A stretch of 64,000 nucleotides of DNA, taken from assembly GCA_937907245.1 (NCBI GenBank), contig CALCUM010000002.1, forward strand, positions 310,001 through 374,000. Direction: 5' to 3'. Under the pieces are notes generated by a model, which saw nothing but the letters and a program-made list of their open reading frames with translations, was not told the DNA's origin and ran no database searches. The first letter of the stretch is position 1. Every line of letters starts with the position of its first letter. This document shows, one piece after another, positions 35,940-45,003 of this stretch. Origin of the DNA: an uncultured Rhodobiaceae bacterium (GTDB lineage Bacteria > Pseudomonadota > Alphaproteobacteria > RS24). A program made the translations under genes and the position numbers.

Positions 35940-37052
35940 ATGGCTGAATTTCAAACTCACAAAAATGACATCACCAAAACACGACTGGTATCGGCCGGAG
36001 ATAAGCTCGAAGATTTTACGCTCAGCGATGGCGAGATTTTGGTAGCGATTGAGCGCTTCGCGTTCACCGCTAATAATGTGACCTATGGCGCGGTTGGCGA
36101 GCAAATCGGCTATTGGCAGTTTTTTCCACCGAGCTTAAGCCGCGAGGATGACACGGATTGGGGCTTGGTGCCGGTTTGGGGTTTTGCCAGCATCGTGGCT
36201 TCTAAAAATAGTGATATGGAGCTTGGGGAACGCTTTTATGGCTATTTTCCAATGGCTAATTTCTTAAAAATGACACCCACGCGCGTGACTGCTGAGCGAC
36301 TGGTAGATGGCGCCGCGCACCGCGCCGAGCTACCTGCGGTTTACAATAGTTACGACCGCTTAGGGTCGGGGGCGAACCATGCGACGGCAGACGGCATGCG
36401 CGCGCTGTTAAACCCGTTATACGGCACCAGCTATTGCTTGGTAGATGCCTTGCAAGAGCAAGATTACCATGGCGCCGAACAGGTGGTTATCTTGTCGGCT
36501 TCAAGCAAAACAGCGATTGGGCTGGCTTATGGCCTTTCCCAAATAGAGGGCAAACGCCCGCGCATTGTGGGGCTTACCTCGCCAAGCAATGTGGCTTTCA
36601 CGCAATCGGTAGGCAGCTATGATGAGGTCATCGCTTATGACGATGTGTCGGCCTTGAAACTTGTGCCTTCTGTGCTGGTAGACATGTCTGGCAATGTGGC
36701 CGTTTTGGGCGCCGTGCATGGCGCTTTGGGCGAAGATATGCGCTGGTGCCACAATGTGGGGCTCACGCATTGGGACACGAGTGAAGCGCAAAAAGACCCA
36801 GCTGCGGCACAAATTATTCGCGATCGTAGTGAGATGTTTTTTGCCCCTGGGCACATTCAGCGACGTGCCAAGGAATGGGGCGCGCTTGATTTCAACGCCA
36901 AAGTAGCTGGGTTTCTGGCTGGCGGTATTGAGCACGCGCAAACTTGGATGGAAATAAAAGAGATACAAGGCCTAGAGCCTTTTGGCCCAATTTATGACGC
37001 TGTCGTGGCGGGCAATATGCAGGCGAAAGAGGGGCTGATTATTCTTCCCTAG
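35940..37052 (+). CDS. DUF2855 family protein
   Basis: A 370-residue protein matching DUF2855, which has an MDR/zinc-alcohol-dehydrogenase-like layout: an N-terminal GroES-like half (VAIERFAFTANNVTYG) and a Rossmann-like half (VVILSASSKTAIGLAYGL). Function unknown; it is probably an oxidoreductase working with the flavoprotein just upstream. Confidence 0.85.
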   Translation: MAEFQTHKNDITKTRLVSAGDKLEDFTLSDGEILVAIERFAFTANNVTYGAVGEQIGYWQFFPPSLSREDDTDWGLVPVWGFASIVASKNSDMELGERFYGYFPMANFLKMTPTRVTAERLVDGAAHRAELPAVYNSYDRLGSGANHATADGMRALLNPLYGTSYCLVDALQEQDYHGAEQVVILSASSKTAIGLAYGLSQIEGKRPRIVGLTSPSNVAFTQSVGSYDEVIAYDDVSALKLVPSVLVDMSGNVAVLGAVHGALGEDMRWCHNVGLTHWDTSEAQKDPAAAQIIRDRSEMFFAPGHIQRRAKEWGALDFNAKVAGFLAGGIEHAQTWMEIKEIQGLEPFGPIYDAVVAGNMQAKEGLIILP

Positions 37053-37137
37053 TCATGTCTTTTCGGCTTCGACTAGACTATTTTGAGTAACGACATAAGT
37101 AACTCGCAAGACTTATTTTAGAAACAGGAAACCTATT

Positions 37138-37824
37138 ATGGCTGCCAAAAAACTTACGCTTCATCATCTGGAGTATTCACAATCGTTCCGTATTCTGTGG
37201 CTATTGGAAGAGATGGGGCAGCCGTATGAGTTGAAGTCGTATAACCGCGACCCCGTCAGCGTATTAGCGCCGGCTGAATATAAGGCGATTTCTCCCATCG
37301 GCACGGCGCCAGTGATTACGCATGGTAAACTGGCTTTGGCGGAAAGCAGCGCCATTATGGATTATCTGGCTGATTTGTCGCCCGACTGTGGCTTGCGCCC
37401 TGAAGTTGGCAGCGAGGATCGCACCCGCTATTTATTTTGGTTTCATACCGCGCAAGGTTCGATGATGCCTATTTTGCTAATGCAAACTGTGCTGCGAATG
37501 ACCACGGAGCGGGTTCCGTTTTTCTTGCGCCCCATGGCGAAGATGATTACGGGAGCGTTGACCAAAGGCTTTATTCAGCCGCGCCTGTTTGCTTTGCTAG
37601 ACCAAGCGGAAGCTGATTTGTCGAAGAAAAAATATTTCGGTGGTTCGGCGCTGAGCTTGGCGGATATTTTGATTGTCTACAATATTGAGGGGGCGGACTC
37701 GCGCGGGCTTTTGGGCGCTTATCCAAACTTGCAAGATTGGCTGGCCCGAATGAAGGCCCGCCCGGCGTTTCAAGCGGCGACAAAACTAGACGACCGGCCC
37801 AGCATGATTTTGCCATCCAAGTAA
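37138..37824 (+). CDS. Glutathione S-transferase family protein
   Basis: 228 residues: GST N-domain with EYSQSFRILWLLEEMG and a helical C-domain. CAGGAAACC precedes the ATG. Likely substrate unknown; the adjacent flavoprotein and DUF2855 genes may share a pathway. Confidence 0.9.
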   Translation: MAAKKLTLHHLEYSQSFRILWLLEEMGQPYELKSYNRDPVSVLAPAEYKAISPIGTAPVITHGKLALAESSAIMDYLADLSPDCGLRPEVGSEDRTRYLFWFHTAQGSMMPILLMQTVLRMTTERVPFFLRPMAKMITGALTKGFIQPRLFALLDQAEADLSKKKYFGGSALSLADILIVYNIEGADSRGLLGAYPNLQDWLARMKARPAFQAATKLDDRPSMILPSK

Positions 37825-37876
37825 CACCGCAAACTTGCTTTGCAGCGCATTGTGTAGGCAAGATGAGAGGGTAGAA

Positions 37877-37905
37877 TTGACGCTTGCCAAGCCGATGAAT
37901 ATTGG
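37877..37905 (+). promoter_or_regulatory. Possible promoter of tRNA-Thr
   Basis: TTGACG (37877-37882) is followed after 17 bases by TATTGG. The -35 is good, the -10 is weak. It lies about 50 bases before the tRNA. Confidence 0.3.
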
Positions 37906-37953
37906 CTATCTCAAGCGCAGTCCAAGGCGAAGCGAATGCGAAGCTATGGGCGA

Positions 37954-38029
37954 GCCGGCTTAGCTCAGTTGGTAGAGCATCTGATTTGTAATCAGAGGGT
38001 CGGGAGTTCAAGTCTCTCAGCCGGCACCA
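37954..38029 (+). tRNA. tRNA-Thr (anticodon TGT), CCA encoded
   Basis: A complete cloverleaf: acceptor GCCGGCT pairs with AGCCGGC at 38019-38025, anticodon stem TCTGA/TCAGA around loop TTTGTAA (anticodon TGT), T-arm GGGAGTTCAAGTCTCTC. The CCA is encoded (38027-38029). An open frame on the opposite strand is spurious. Confidence 0.96.
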
Positions 38030-38106
38030 TTTTTCCTTCGCTTTCTTTCCCCGCATCCATAGGCTAAGTTTCTTCTCAAAGACGCATGGTCTTAGGAGAA
38101 GTTGGC

Positions 38107-39291
38107 TTGGCGATATTAATTGCAGGGGGGGGTATTGGCGGGCTTACGGCCGCGCTGGCTCTGGCTCGACACGGCCTTCAAACCCATGTCTTTGAGCAAG
38201 CCGCTGCCTTTGAAGAAGTCGGCGCGGGCATCCAAATATCGCCCAATAGCTCGCGGATGTTGCACGACCTTGGCATCGAAAAATCGCTTCAGCCATTTGT
38301 GGTCTCGCCAGAAGCCGCGCAAATTCGTCATTGGCGACATGGCAAGACGATAGCGGAAACGCGCCTTGGTACGCAGGCCCTAGAAACATATGGCGCGCCT
38401 TATTATCATATTCATCGTGGTGATTTGCTGCGTGTTTTGGCCGAGGCGGCACAAGAAAACCCACTAATTTCCCTGCATACCAACGCCCGCATTGAGGCGG
38501 CATCGCAAAATCCGACTGGCGTCTCGCTGCTTCATGCGGGCGAAACTTATGAAGGCGAGGCTCTTATTGGCGCCGACGGTATTCATTCGGCGGTTCGCAC
38601 GCAGCTATGGGGGGCGGAAAAAGCGCGCTTTACAGGCCATGTCGCTTGGCGCGCCTTGGTGCCGACTGAAAAATTGCCTGCACATCTAATCCCGCGCAAA
38701 GCTAGCGTTTGGTGGGGGCCAGGTAAACATTTCGTGCATTATTATGTGCAAGGCGGCGCTATGGTGAACTGCGTTTGCGTGGTTGAAAAAGCGGGTTGGG
38801 AAATCGAGTCCTGGGCGCACCCGGGCACGGTGTCAGAGCTGGCCGATGATTTTTCGGGTTGGCATGGCGATATTCAGCAGCTCGTGGCTGCGGCCGAACC
38901 CGATAGTTTGTATAAATGGGCTCTGTTTGACCGCGCGCCCATGGCGTACTGGGGGCAGGGGCGGGTCACGCTTTTGGGCGATGCGGCCCATCCAATGTTG
39001 CCGTTCATGGCGCAAGGCTCGGCCATGGCGATTGAAGATGGCGCTGTGCTGGCGAATTGTTTGGCAAACATGGCCGACACTGTGTCGGCGCTCAAGCGCT
39101 ATGAAGATATTCGAAAACCCCGCACGGCCATGGTGCAAAACATATCGCGGCGAAACGCGCGTGTGTTTCATATGCGAGGCCTTGGGGCGGTTTTGCGCAA
39201 CCAACTGGCGCCTTGGGCGGGGCAACGGGTCATGGATAAAATCTATAGCTATGATGCCTTGGCGCCAGAGGCTGACTTGGAACAAGACTAG
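38107..39291 (+). CDS. FAD-dependent monooxygenase (salicylate hydroxylase-like)
   Basis: A 394-residue group A flavin hydroxylase. FAD motif AGGGIGGLTAALALARHG at the N-terminus, GADGIHSAVR (DG motif) and GDAAHPMLPFMAQG (GD motif) are all present. The frame opens at an ATG at 38086, but AGGAGAA (38094-38100) lies inside that stretch, six bases before a TTG at 38107, so the TTG is preferred. Likely 3-hydroxybenzoate/salicylate-type ring hydroxylation, substrate unconfirmed. Confidence 0.9.
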   Translation: MAILIAGGGIGGLTAALALARHGLQTHVFEQAAAFEEVGAGIQISPNSSRMLHDLGIEKSLQPFVVSPEAAQIRHWRHGKTIAETRLGTQALETYGAPYYHIHRGDLLRVLAEAAQENPLISLHTNARIEAASQNPTGVSLLHAGETYEGEALIGADGIHSAVRTQLWGAEKARFTGHVAWRALVPTEKLPAHLIPRKASVWWGPGKHFVHYYVQGGAMVNCVCVVEKAGWEIESWAHPGTVSELADDFSGWHGDIQQLVAAAEPDSLYKWALFDRAPMAYWGQGRVTLLGDAAHPMLPFMAQGSAMAIEDGAVLANCLANMADTVSALKRYEDIRKPRTAMVQNISRRNARVFHMRGLGAVLRNQLAPWAGQRVMDKIYSYDALAPEADLEQD

Positions 39292-39350
39292 CGTGGCCGC
39301 GCGAAATCAGTCTAAAACGCCAATCTAAAGTAACCAGAAGGTTTGAGTTT

Positions 39351-40160
39351 ATGTTTGCTATGAGATCCACCAAGAAATTCACCAAATTAATAGGGCTCAC
39401 GGGAGCTTTTGTGCTGGCCAGTCTCTCGGCCCAGGCCACGGTCATTGTGCGTCAGCTTGATGTGATTTCAGAGGGCTGGTCGGGCAGTGTGTCCGCAGCG
39501 TTTGAGGAGACTGTCGCCACCACAGAGAAACGCAGCTATGACGCCTCGTTTTCTGTTGCGCATAAAAACAATAATCAAGAATGGCGCAGTTTCGGCTCGT
39601 TCGCCTATGGCGAAGTTAATGATGTGGAAGACGAAGATGAGCAGATGCTGCATTTGCGTCATGTTCAACACAATATATTTAAGGACGGGATTTTCAAAAA
39701 CGGCGTTTTGGCAGATTGGCGTTGGGAAACATTTATTCAAACCGAAGTCGATGATTTCGCAAGCCTCGGCTATCGCAATTTACTGGGTGCCGGCCCTAGC
39801 CGTTTGCTGGTGCTAGACAATGGCTGGCGTGTGCTGACGGTGCTGGGCGTGATGCGTGAGATGGAAGACCACAGCAGCGATGCGTCTCAAAACCATAGCG
39901 AGACGCGGGCGTCGGTCTCCTTGCAAGGCAAATATACATCGCCCTATGGCTGGACGTTGGATGCGGTTAGCTATTGGCAGCCAAATACCAACGGCGAGGC
40001 GCAAGATAGGCGCGTCACGGCTGAGATGGCCTTATCGTTTCCTTTGTCAAAAAACCTGACGTTCACGTCCGGCTATTCTTATCGTTATAATGGCGTGCCA
40101 TTTGCGGGCGTTCCGCGTGAGAACCGCAAAGCTACCTCAGGCTTGAAATTTAAGTTCTAA
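39351..40160 (+). CDS. DUF481 outer-membrane protein
   Basis: 269 residues with a signal peptide (KLIGLTGAFVLASLSAQA) and a chain of amphipathic beta-strands, ending in KFKF. It matches the DUF481 (salt-induced outer membrane protein YdiY-like) layout: WSGSVSAAFEE, then GYRNLLGAGPSRLLV. Function unknown. Confidence 0.85.
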   Translation: MFAMRSTKKFTKLIGLTGAFVLASLSAQATVIVRQLDVISEGWSGSVSAAFEETVATTEKRSYDASFSVAHKNNNQEWRSFGSFAYGEVNDVEDEDEQMLHLRHVQHNIFKDGIFKNGVLADWRWETFIQTEVDDFASLGYRNLLGAGPSRLLVLDNGWRVLTVLGVMREMEDHSSDASQNHSETRASVSLQGKYTSPYGWTLDAVSYWQPNTNGEAQDRRVTAEMALSFPLSKNLTFTSGYSYRYNGVPFAGVPRENRKATSGLKFKF

Positions 40161-40261
40161 TTAGGCATTTCGGCGCAATTTTGCTTGTCAAAAGCCGACG
40201 GTTTATGACAGGATTTTGCAAGAGATTGCCTATTTTAAGTAGATTCAAAAAAGGGAAACCC

Positions 40262-41821
40262 ATGTTGAACGTCACACAGTTTATGAACTCTGCCGCCGAC
40301 TCGCGCCCAAGTGCGACGGCTACCATTATGGGAGACCGTAAGTTCACATGGGCGCAGCACCGCGAACGCGTGGCGCGCCTAGCCGATAGTTTACGCAAAC
40401 TGGGGGCAGGCCCTGGCGACCGAGTGGCTATTCTGGCCCTCAACTCAGACCGCTATACTGAATATTACCACGCGGTTTGGTGGTCAGGGGCCGCTGTTGT
40501 GCCAATGAACATTCGTTGGACGGCTGTTGAAAACGCTTACTCTTTAAATGATTCAGAAGCTGAAATTTTATTCGTCGACAAAGCTTTTTCCGCCGCCATG
40601 CCGGACATTCGTAAAGAGTGCGCGCACCTAAAGCACGTCATTTACCTAGATGATGGCGACGTGCCAGAAGGTATGTTGGGCTATGAAGATTTGGTTTCCA
40701 ATGGCAGCCTATGCGACGACGCGATGCGCGGCGGCGAAGACCTTGCCGGGCTTTATTATACTGGCGGCACGACCGGCTTTCCAAAAGGCGTGATGCTGCC
40801 GCACCGTGCGATTTGGTATAATAATTTGGTAATGTCGAAAATGCTCGATGCTCGTCCAGAGTCCAGCTATCTGCACGCTGCACCGATGTTTCACCTGGCC
40901 GATGGCGCCGCCAGTGGCGGCCTGACGGCGGTTGGCGCAACCCATGTTTATATCCCAATGTTCGACATTGAAGGGGTGATGAGCGCGGTGGAAACCCATG
41001 GGGTGAGCCACACGTTATTGGTGCCGACGATGATTGGCATGTTGCTGAATTCGGAAAGTTTTGACCCGAAACGCCTAAGTTCTCTGGGTTCCATGCTGTA
41101 TGGCGCGTCGCCAATGCCAGAGGGCCTGCTTACCGATTTGATTACCCGCATGCCGCATTTAAAAATCATGCAGGGCTATGGCCAAACCGAATTGGCCCCG
41201 ATTGTGACGACTTTGCAGCCTGAGTTTCATGTCCTTGGCGGCAATAATTCTAAATTGCGCTCTGCCGGACGCGCCGCGCCAGGCACGGAAATTAAAATCG
41301 TCGATGAAGATAACAACCCCGTCACCCCCGGCGAAGTGGGCGAGATTGCCGCGCGCGGCATGGGGGTTATGCAGGGCTATTGGAAGCTGGAAGAGCAAAC
41401 CGCAGCCACGCTAAAAGATGGTTGGGTGCATACAGGCGACGGTGGCTACATGGATGAAGACGGTTTTGTGTTTATCGCAGACCGCATCAAAGACATGATT
41501 GTTACTGGCGGTGAGAACGTCTTCTCGGCTGAAGTCGAAAGCGCTATTTCTACCCATGAAAGCGTGGCCGAAGTGGCTGTGATTGGCATCCCAGACGATA
41601 AATGGGGCGAGGCTGTACACGCAATTATCGTTCCAAAAGAAGGCTTTACACCAACTGTCGAAGAGATTGTGGAGCATTGCCGACCGCTGATTGCAAATTA
41701 TAAATTGCCACGCTCTATCGCTTTGCGCGCCGAGACCTTGCCTGTGTCTGGGGCCGGCAAAGTGCTGAAACGCGACCTACGCATTCCGTATTGGGAAGGC
41801 AAGGGTCGGCAAGTAAACTAA
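40262..41821 (+). CDS. AMP-binding acyl-CoA synthetase
   Basis: A 519-residue adenylate-forming ligase. P-loop YYTGGTTGFPKGVM, YGQTE and the catalytic Lys in GAGKVLKRDLR are present. Medium/long-chain fatty acid or aryl acid is likely. GGGA before the ATG at 40262 fixes the start; the frame is open 27 codons further upstream. It runs into an MFS and an SDR gene in one direction. Confidence 0.93.
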   Translation: MLNVTQFMNSAADSRPSATATIMGDRKFTWAQHRERVARLADSLRKLGAGPGDRVAILALNSDRYTEYYHAVWWSGAAVVPMNIRWTAVENAYSLNDSEAEILFVDKAFSAAMPDIRKECAHLKHVIYLDDGDVPEGMLGYEDLVSNGSLCDDAMRGGEDLAGLYYTGGTTGFPKGVMLPHRAIWYNNLVMSKMLDARPESSYLHAAPMFHLADGAASGGLTAVGATHVYIPMFDIEGVMSAVETHGVSHTLLVPTMIGMLLNSESFDPKRLSSLGSMLYGASPMPEGLLTDLITRMPHLKIMQGYGQTELAPIVTTLQPEFHVLGGNNSKLRSAGRAAPGTEIKIVDEDNNPVTPGEVGEIAARGMGVMQGYWKLEEQTAATLKDGWVHTGDGGYMDEDGFVFIADRIKDMIVTGGENVFSAEVESAISTHESVAEVAVIGIPDDKWGEAVHAIIVPKEGFTPTVEEIVEHCRPLIANYKLPRSIALRAETLPVSGAGKVLKRDLRIPYWEGKGRQVN

Positions 41822-41842
41822 TTGATTTTGGAGGCATAGATT

Positions 41843-43057
41843 ATGCAAAATTCATCTTCTCCGGTGAATGAATTCGCCCGTGGCGGCACCGTGTTATTTG
41901 CCGCTTTTGTCGGCATTGGCGTCAATTTGGCCTCCATGGTTTATTACTCTTCGGGTATTTGGGTGCGCCCATGGCAGGAAGAATTTGGTTGGTCGCGCGC
42001 CGAAATTGGCGGGCAACAATCCATCTCTGTTTTGGTAATGATGCTGCTGGCGACGTTTGCAGGTAGGCTCATTGACCGATATGGCTTACGCCGCGTCACC
42101 ACGATTTCGCTCGCGGGCTACGGTATTTTGCTTCTGGGCTTTACCTTTATGAACGGGCCGATTTGGCAATTGTATTTATTGTCGGCGGCCTATGCGGTGT
42201 TTGGCGTGGCCTCGACAGGCTTGGCGTTTACCCGCGCAGTGAACGCGTTTTTTGTTAAACACCGCGGGCTTGCTTTAGGCATTAGCCTTACATCGACGGG
42301 GGTGATGGCTTATGTCATGCCAAAGTTTATGACCCCTTATGTGGCCGAAAACGGTTGGCGCTCCGGTTTTGTGGTGATGTTTCTCATCGTTATGGCGGCT
42401 CTGCCCATCGTGTATTTTTTAATTAAAGATGCGCCCGAAGATGATGGATCAAAAGATCCGGCCATTAGCCAAGCCCAAACTGGATTAACCTTTGGGGAGG
42501 CGGTGCGGAACCTAACTTTCTGGAAAGTTGGCGCTATATTTTTCCTTATCTCGGTGGCTATTCTGGGGCTTATTCCGGCCTTTATACCGATGTTGCAAGA
42601 CGCGGGGCTAAGCCCTGCGCAAGCTGGTAGTTTGGGGGCCGCGCTCGGTTTATCGGTAATGTTTGGACGCCTGCTTATCGGCTTTCTCATTGACCGAATT
42701 TTTGCGCCTTATCTTACGGCCGTTGTTTTTGCAGGGGTTGGCTTGGGGTGCTTATTATTGGGGGTTGGCGGCATCGGCTATGCCATGGCGGCCGCCATTG
42801 CCTTGGGCTTTGCGGTGGGTGCCGAGGTCGATTTGATTGGCTATTACACGGCGCGCTATTTTGGCTTGGCTAATTATGGCGCGATTTATGGTCTGCAATA
42901 TTCGATCTTTATCTTTGGTGCGGGCGTAAGCCCCATTTACACAGGCTATATTTGGGATGTGACGGGCAATTACGATATTGCGTTGATTATGGCGGCAATC
43001 TTAATGGTACCGGTGATTTTAATATCTCTCAGCTTGCCGAAATTTGAAAACGCCTAG
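41843..43057 (+). CDS. MFS transporter (OFA/NarK-like)
   Basis: 404 residues, twelve membrane segments. RLIDRYGLRRVT is the loop 2-3 motif, and SPIYTGYIWDVTGNYD near the C-terminus. Monocarboxylate permease is likely. It sits 21 bases after the acyl-CoA synthetase and 20 before the SDR. Confidence 0.9.
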   Translation: MQNSSSPVNEFARGGTVLFAAFVGIGVNLASMVYYSSGIWVRPWQEEFGWSRAEIGGQQSISVLVMMLLATFAGRLIDRYGLRRVTTISLAGYGILLLGFTFMNGPIWQLYLLSAAYAVFGVASTGLAFTRAVNAFFVKHRGLALGISLTSTGVMAYVMPKFMTPYVAENGWRSGFVVMFLIVMAALPIVYFLIKDAPEDDGSKDPAISQAQTGLTFGEAVRNLTFWKVGAIFFLISVAILGLIPAFIPMLQDAGLSPAQAGSLGAALGLSVMFGRLLIGFLIDRIFAPYLTAVVFAGVGLGCLLLGVGGIGYAMAAAIALGFAVGAEVDLIGYYTARYFGLANYGAIYGLQYSIFIFGAGVSPIYTGYIWDVTGNYDIALIMAAILMVPVILISLSLPKFENA

Positions 43058-43077
43058 GCGAAACAAGGGAGAGACCG

Positions 43078-43815
43078 ATGAGCGAATTAGATTTTACCGG
43101 AAAAACAGTTCTGGTTGTTGGGGGCTCCAGCGGCATTGGCAATGGGGTGGCGCACGGGTTTCGCGCCCGCGGGGCCAAGGTTTTCGTCTGGGGCACCCGT
43201 GCCCGTCGCGAAGATTATCAAGCCTCCGATGGCTCAGATTTAGAGGGCCTAGAATACGAACAATTAAATGCCTCAGATTTCGAAGCGCTTCGTGCTTATG
43301 AAGCGCCATTCAGCAAGCTTGATGTGCTGGTGCTTTGCCAAGGCACGGTGCGCTATGGCCGCGAGGAGTTTGAAAAGCCTGGCTGGGATGAAGTGATGGC
43401 GGTCAACATCGACTCGGTGATGCATTGCGCCAATAAGTTCAAGCCGCTGCTATCTCAAGCTCAAGGGTCTATCATTATCGTCAGCTCTGTTTCCGGCATG
43501 CAGTCCAATAAGGGTAATCCGGCCTATGCTGCTTCCAAAGCGGCGGCCATCAGTCTTACCAAAACGCTGGGCGAGGCTTGGGCGCAAGACGGCATTCGGG
43601 TTAACGGATTGGCGCCAGGCCTGGTGCCAACCAAATTAACGGCAGTGACCACAGAAAACGAAAAACGCTTGGCTGGTGCGCTGCGGGCCATTCCGCAACG
43701 CCGCGCTGGTACGCCCGAAGATATGGCAGGCGTCGTATTATTTCTCGCCTCGCCTTTGGCCGCCTATGTGACAGGCCAAACCATCATTGCCGACGGCGGT
43801 CTTACCCTATCTTAA
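43078..43815 (+). CDS. SDR family oxidoreductase
   Basis: 245 residues: VVGGSSGIGNG near 12-22, YAASKAA as the catalytic YxxxK near 152-156, and SSVSGMQSNK before it with the Ser. It ends in a TTAA shared with the convergent GST. Operon with acyl-CoA synthetase and MFS genes suggests acyl or hydroxy-acid oxidation. Confidence 0.93.
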   Translation: MSELDFTGKTVLVVGGSSGIGNGVAHGFRARGAKVFVWGTRARREDYQASDGSDLEGLEYEQLNASDFEALRAYEAPFSKLDVLVLCQGTVRYGREEFEKPGWDEVMAVNIDSVMHCANKFKPLLSQAQGSIIIVSSVSGMQSNKGNPAYAASKAAAISLTKTLGEAWAQDGIRVNGLAPGLVPTKLTAVTTENEKRLAGALRAIPQRRAGTPEDMAGVVLFLASPLAAYVTGQTIIADGGLTLS

Positions 43816-44858
43816 TTTTGTAAGGCCTCAGGCAAGCCGCTGCCCTTCACGGCCGTTGCCAGTCGGGTTTTATCGGCCTCGTTTAAGGCCTCATATTGTT
43901 CGCCGATCCATTTCAGGCATTTGGCCTGATACGGAAAGGGGTTTTGCGTCCAAGCGCGGCCATCTAATTGGGTTTCCAAAATTTCGGCGCCTGCCATGAC
44001 GGCCTGCGCGTTGGCTTTCAGATAAGGCAAATAAAGAGTGGCGATTTCGGCCAAGAGACGCGTAAGCGTCGGGCCGATTTCCGCACCGTCGAGCCAGCCG
44101 CTGTCTTCGTCGGCGACGGGCAGGCCAGATAAATCTTCCATGGCTTCTGTCCAAGCATAAATACGCGGGAAGTTCTGCGTAATTAGGTGCGCGGGGGTGG
44201 GGTCAAATAAGGCCAATTGGGTCAATTGCCCGTAAATGGCGAAATCGGCAGATGCGGGGCGAGTGCCAAACAGATAAGGGCTCGTTTCAAGGTGGGCGTT
44301 AAAGATTTCCAAAAACCTTTGGAAGCTGCCTTCAATGGTTTCTTTGGTCACTTCATTGGAGCCGACGTAAGACAGGCGAGAGATTTGGCGCTGGCTAATC
44401 ATTTTCGATATCGGGGCAATCTCTTCATCGCTGGCGGTGTTGGCATACCAGCGCGGTAAAATCGAACCCGCTTTTTCTATGTCGGCGGCATAATGCCAGC
44501 GGTAGTGAAACATCGCTTTGGTTAGCCATTCATCGGCATAATCTTCTATCAACCAATTCAAGAAGGTCATTATCGGGTCGCTTGGAATGACGCTGCGGCC
44601 AGTATGGGTTTCCTCAAAGCGACGCAAAATGGGGCTGGAATCTGTGACCGCCTGTAAGTCTCCCTTGTCGTCAGGAAAATAGAACGTTGGCAAAAGACCA
44701 ACTTTAGCTTGCGGATATTTAGAGTTTCGCGTCCCACTGCCAGCGATATTACTTTGCCAAAAAACTTTGTACGGAATTTGACGGTAGCGCATAAGAGCCA
44801 GCATTTTGCGCGTATAGGGCGAGCCGGGCGCCCCCATAAGTTCGATGATTTTTGACAT
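43812..44858 (-). CDS. Long glutathione S-transferase-like protein
   Basis: 348 residues, well above the usual 200-230. The N-terminal GST domain (APGSPYTRKMLALMRYRQIPY) is followed by a long helical C-domain of which FGTRPASADFAIYGQLTQLA is typical. The extra length is at the C-terminal half. AGGAG precedes the ATG. Substrate unknown. Confidence 0.85.
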   Translation of the reverse strand: MSKIIELMGAPGSPYTRKMLALMRYRQIPYKVFWQSNIAGSGTRNSKYPQAKVGLLPTFYFPDDKGDLQAVTDSSPILRRFEETHTGRSVIPSDPIMTFLNWLIEDYADEWLTKAMFHYRWHYAADIEKAGSILPRWYANTASDEEIAPISKMISQRQISRLSYVGSNEVTKETIEGSFQRFLEIFNAHLETSPYLFGTRPASADFAIYGQLTQLALFDPTPAHLITQNFPRIYAWTEAMEDLSGLPVADEDSGWLDGAEIGPTLTRLLAEIATLYLPYLKANAQAVMAGAEILETQLDGRAWTQNPFPYQAKCLKWIGEQYEALNEADKTRLATAVKGSGLPEALQN

Positions 44859-45003
44859 TCCTATCTCCTACAAGAGTTATGAAAATTAGACGAAAGCTGG
44901 TCTTGCATGTCAAGCTGCCCAGCGTAATCGGGGCTGGTAATTGAGCCAAATATTGTTATTTTCCCAGCTCAGGCAGGTCCTTAAGCAGGAGATACAAAGC
45001 GCG

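Noticed and set aside
37571-38056. Minus-strand open frame of 161 codons over the GST end and tRNA-Thr
   Set aside because: Its middle part is the reverse complement of the tRNA, a well-known source of false proteins, and the rest is antisense to the GST gene.
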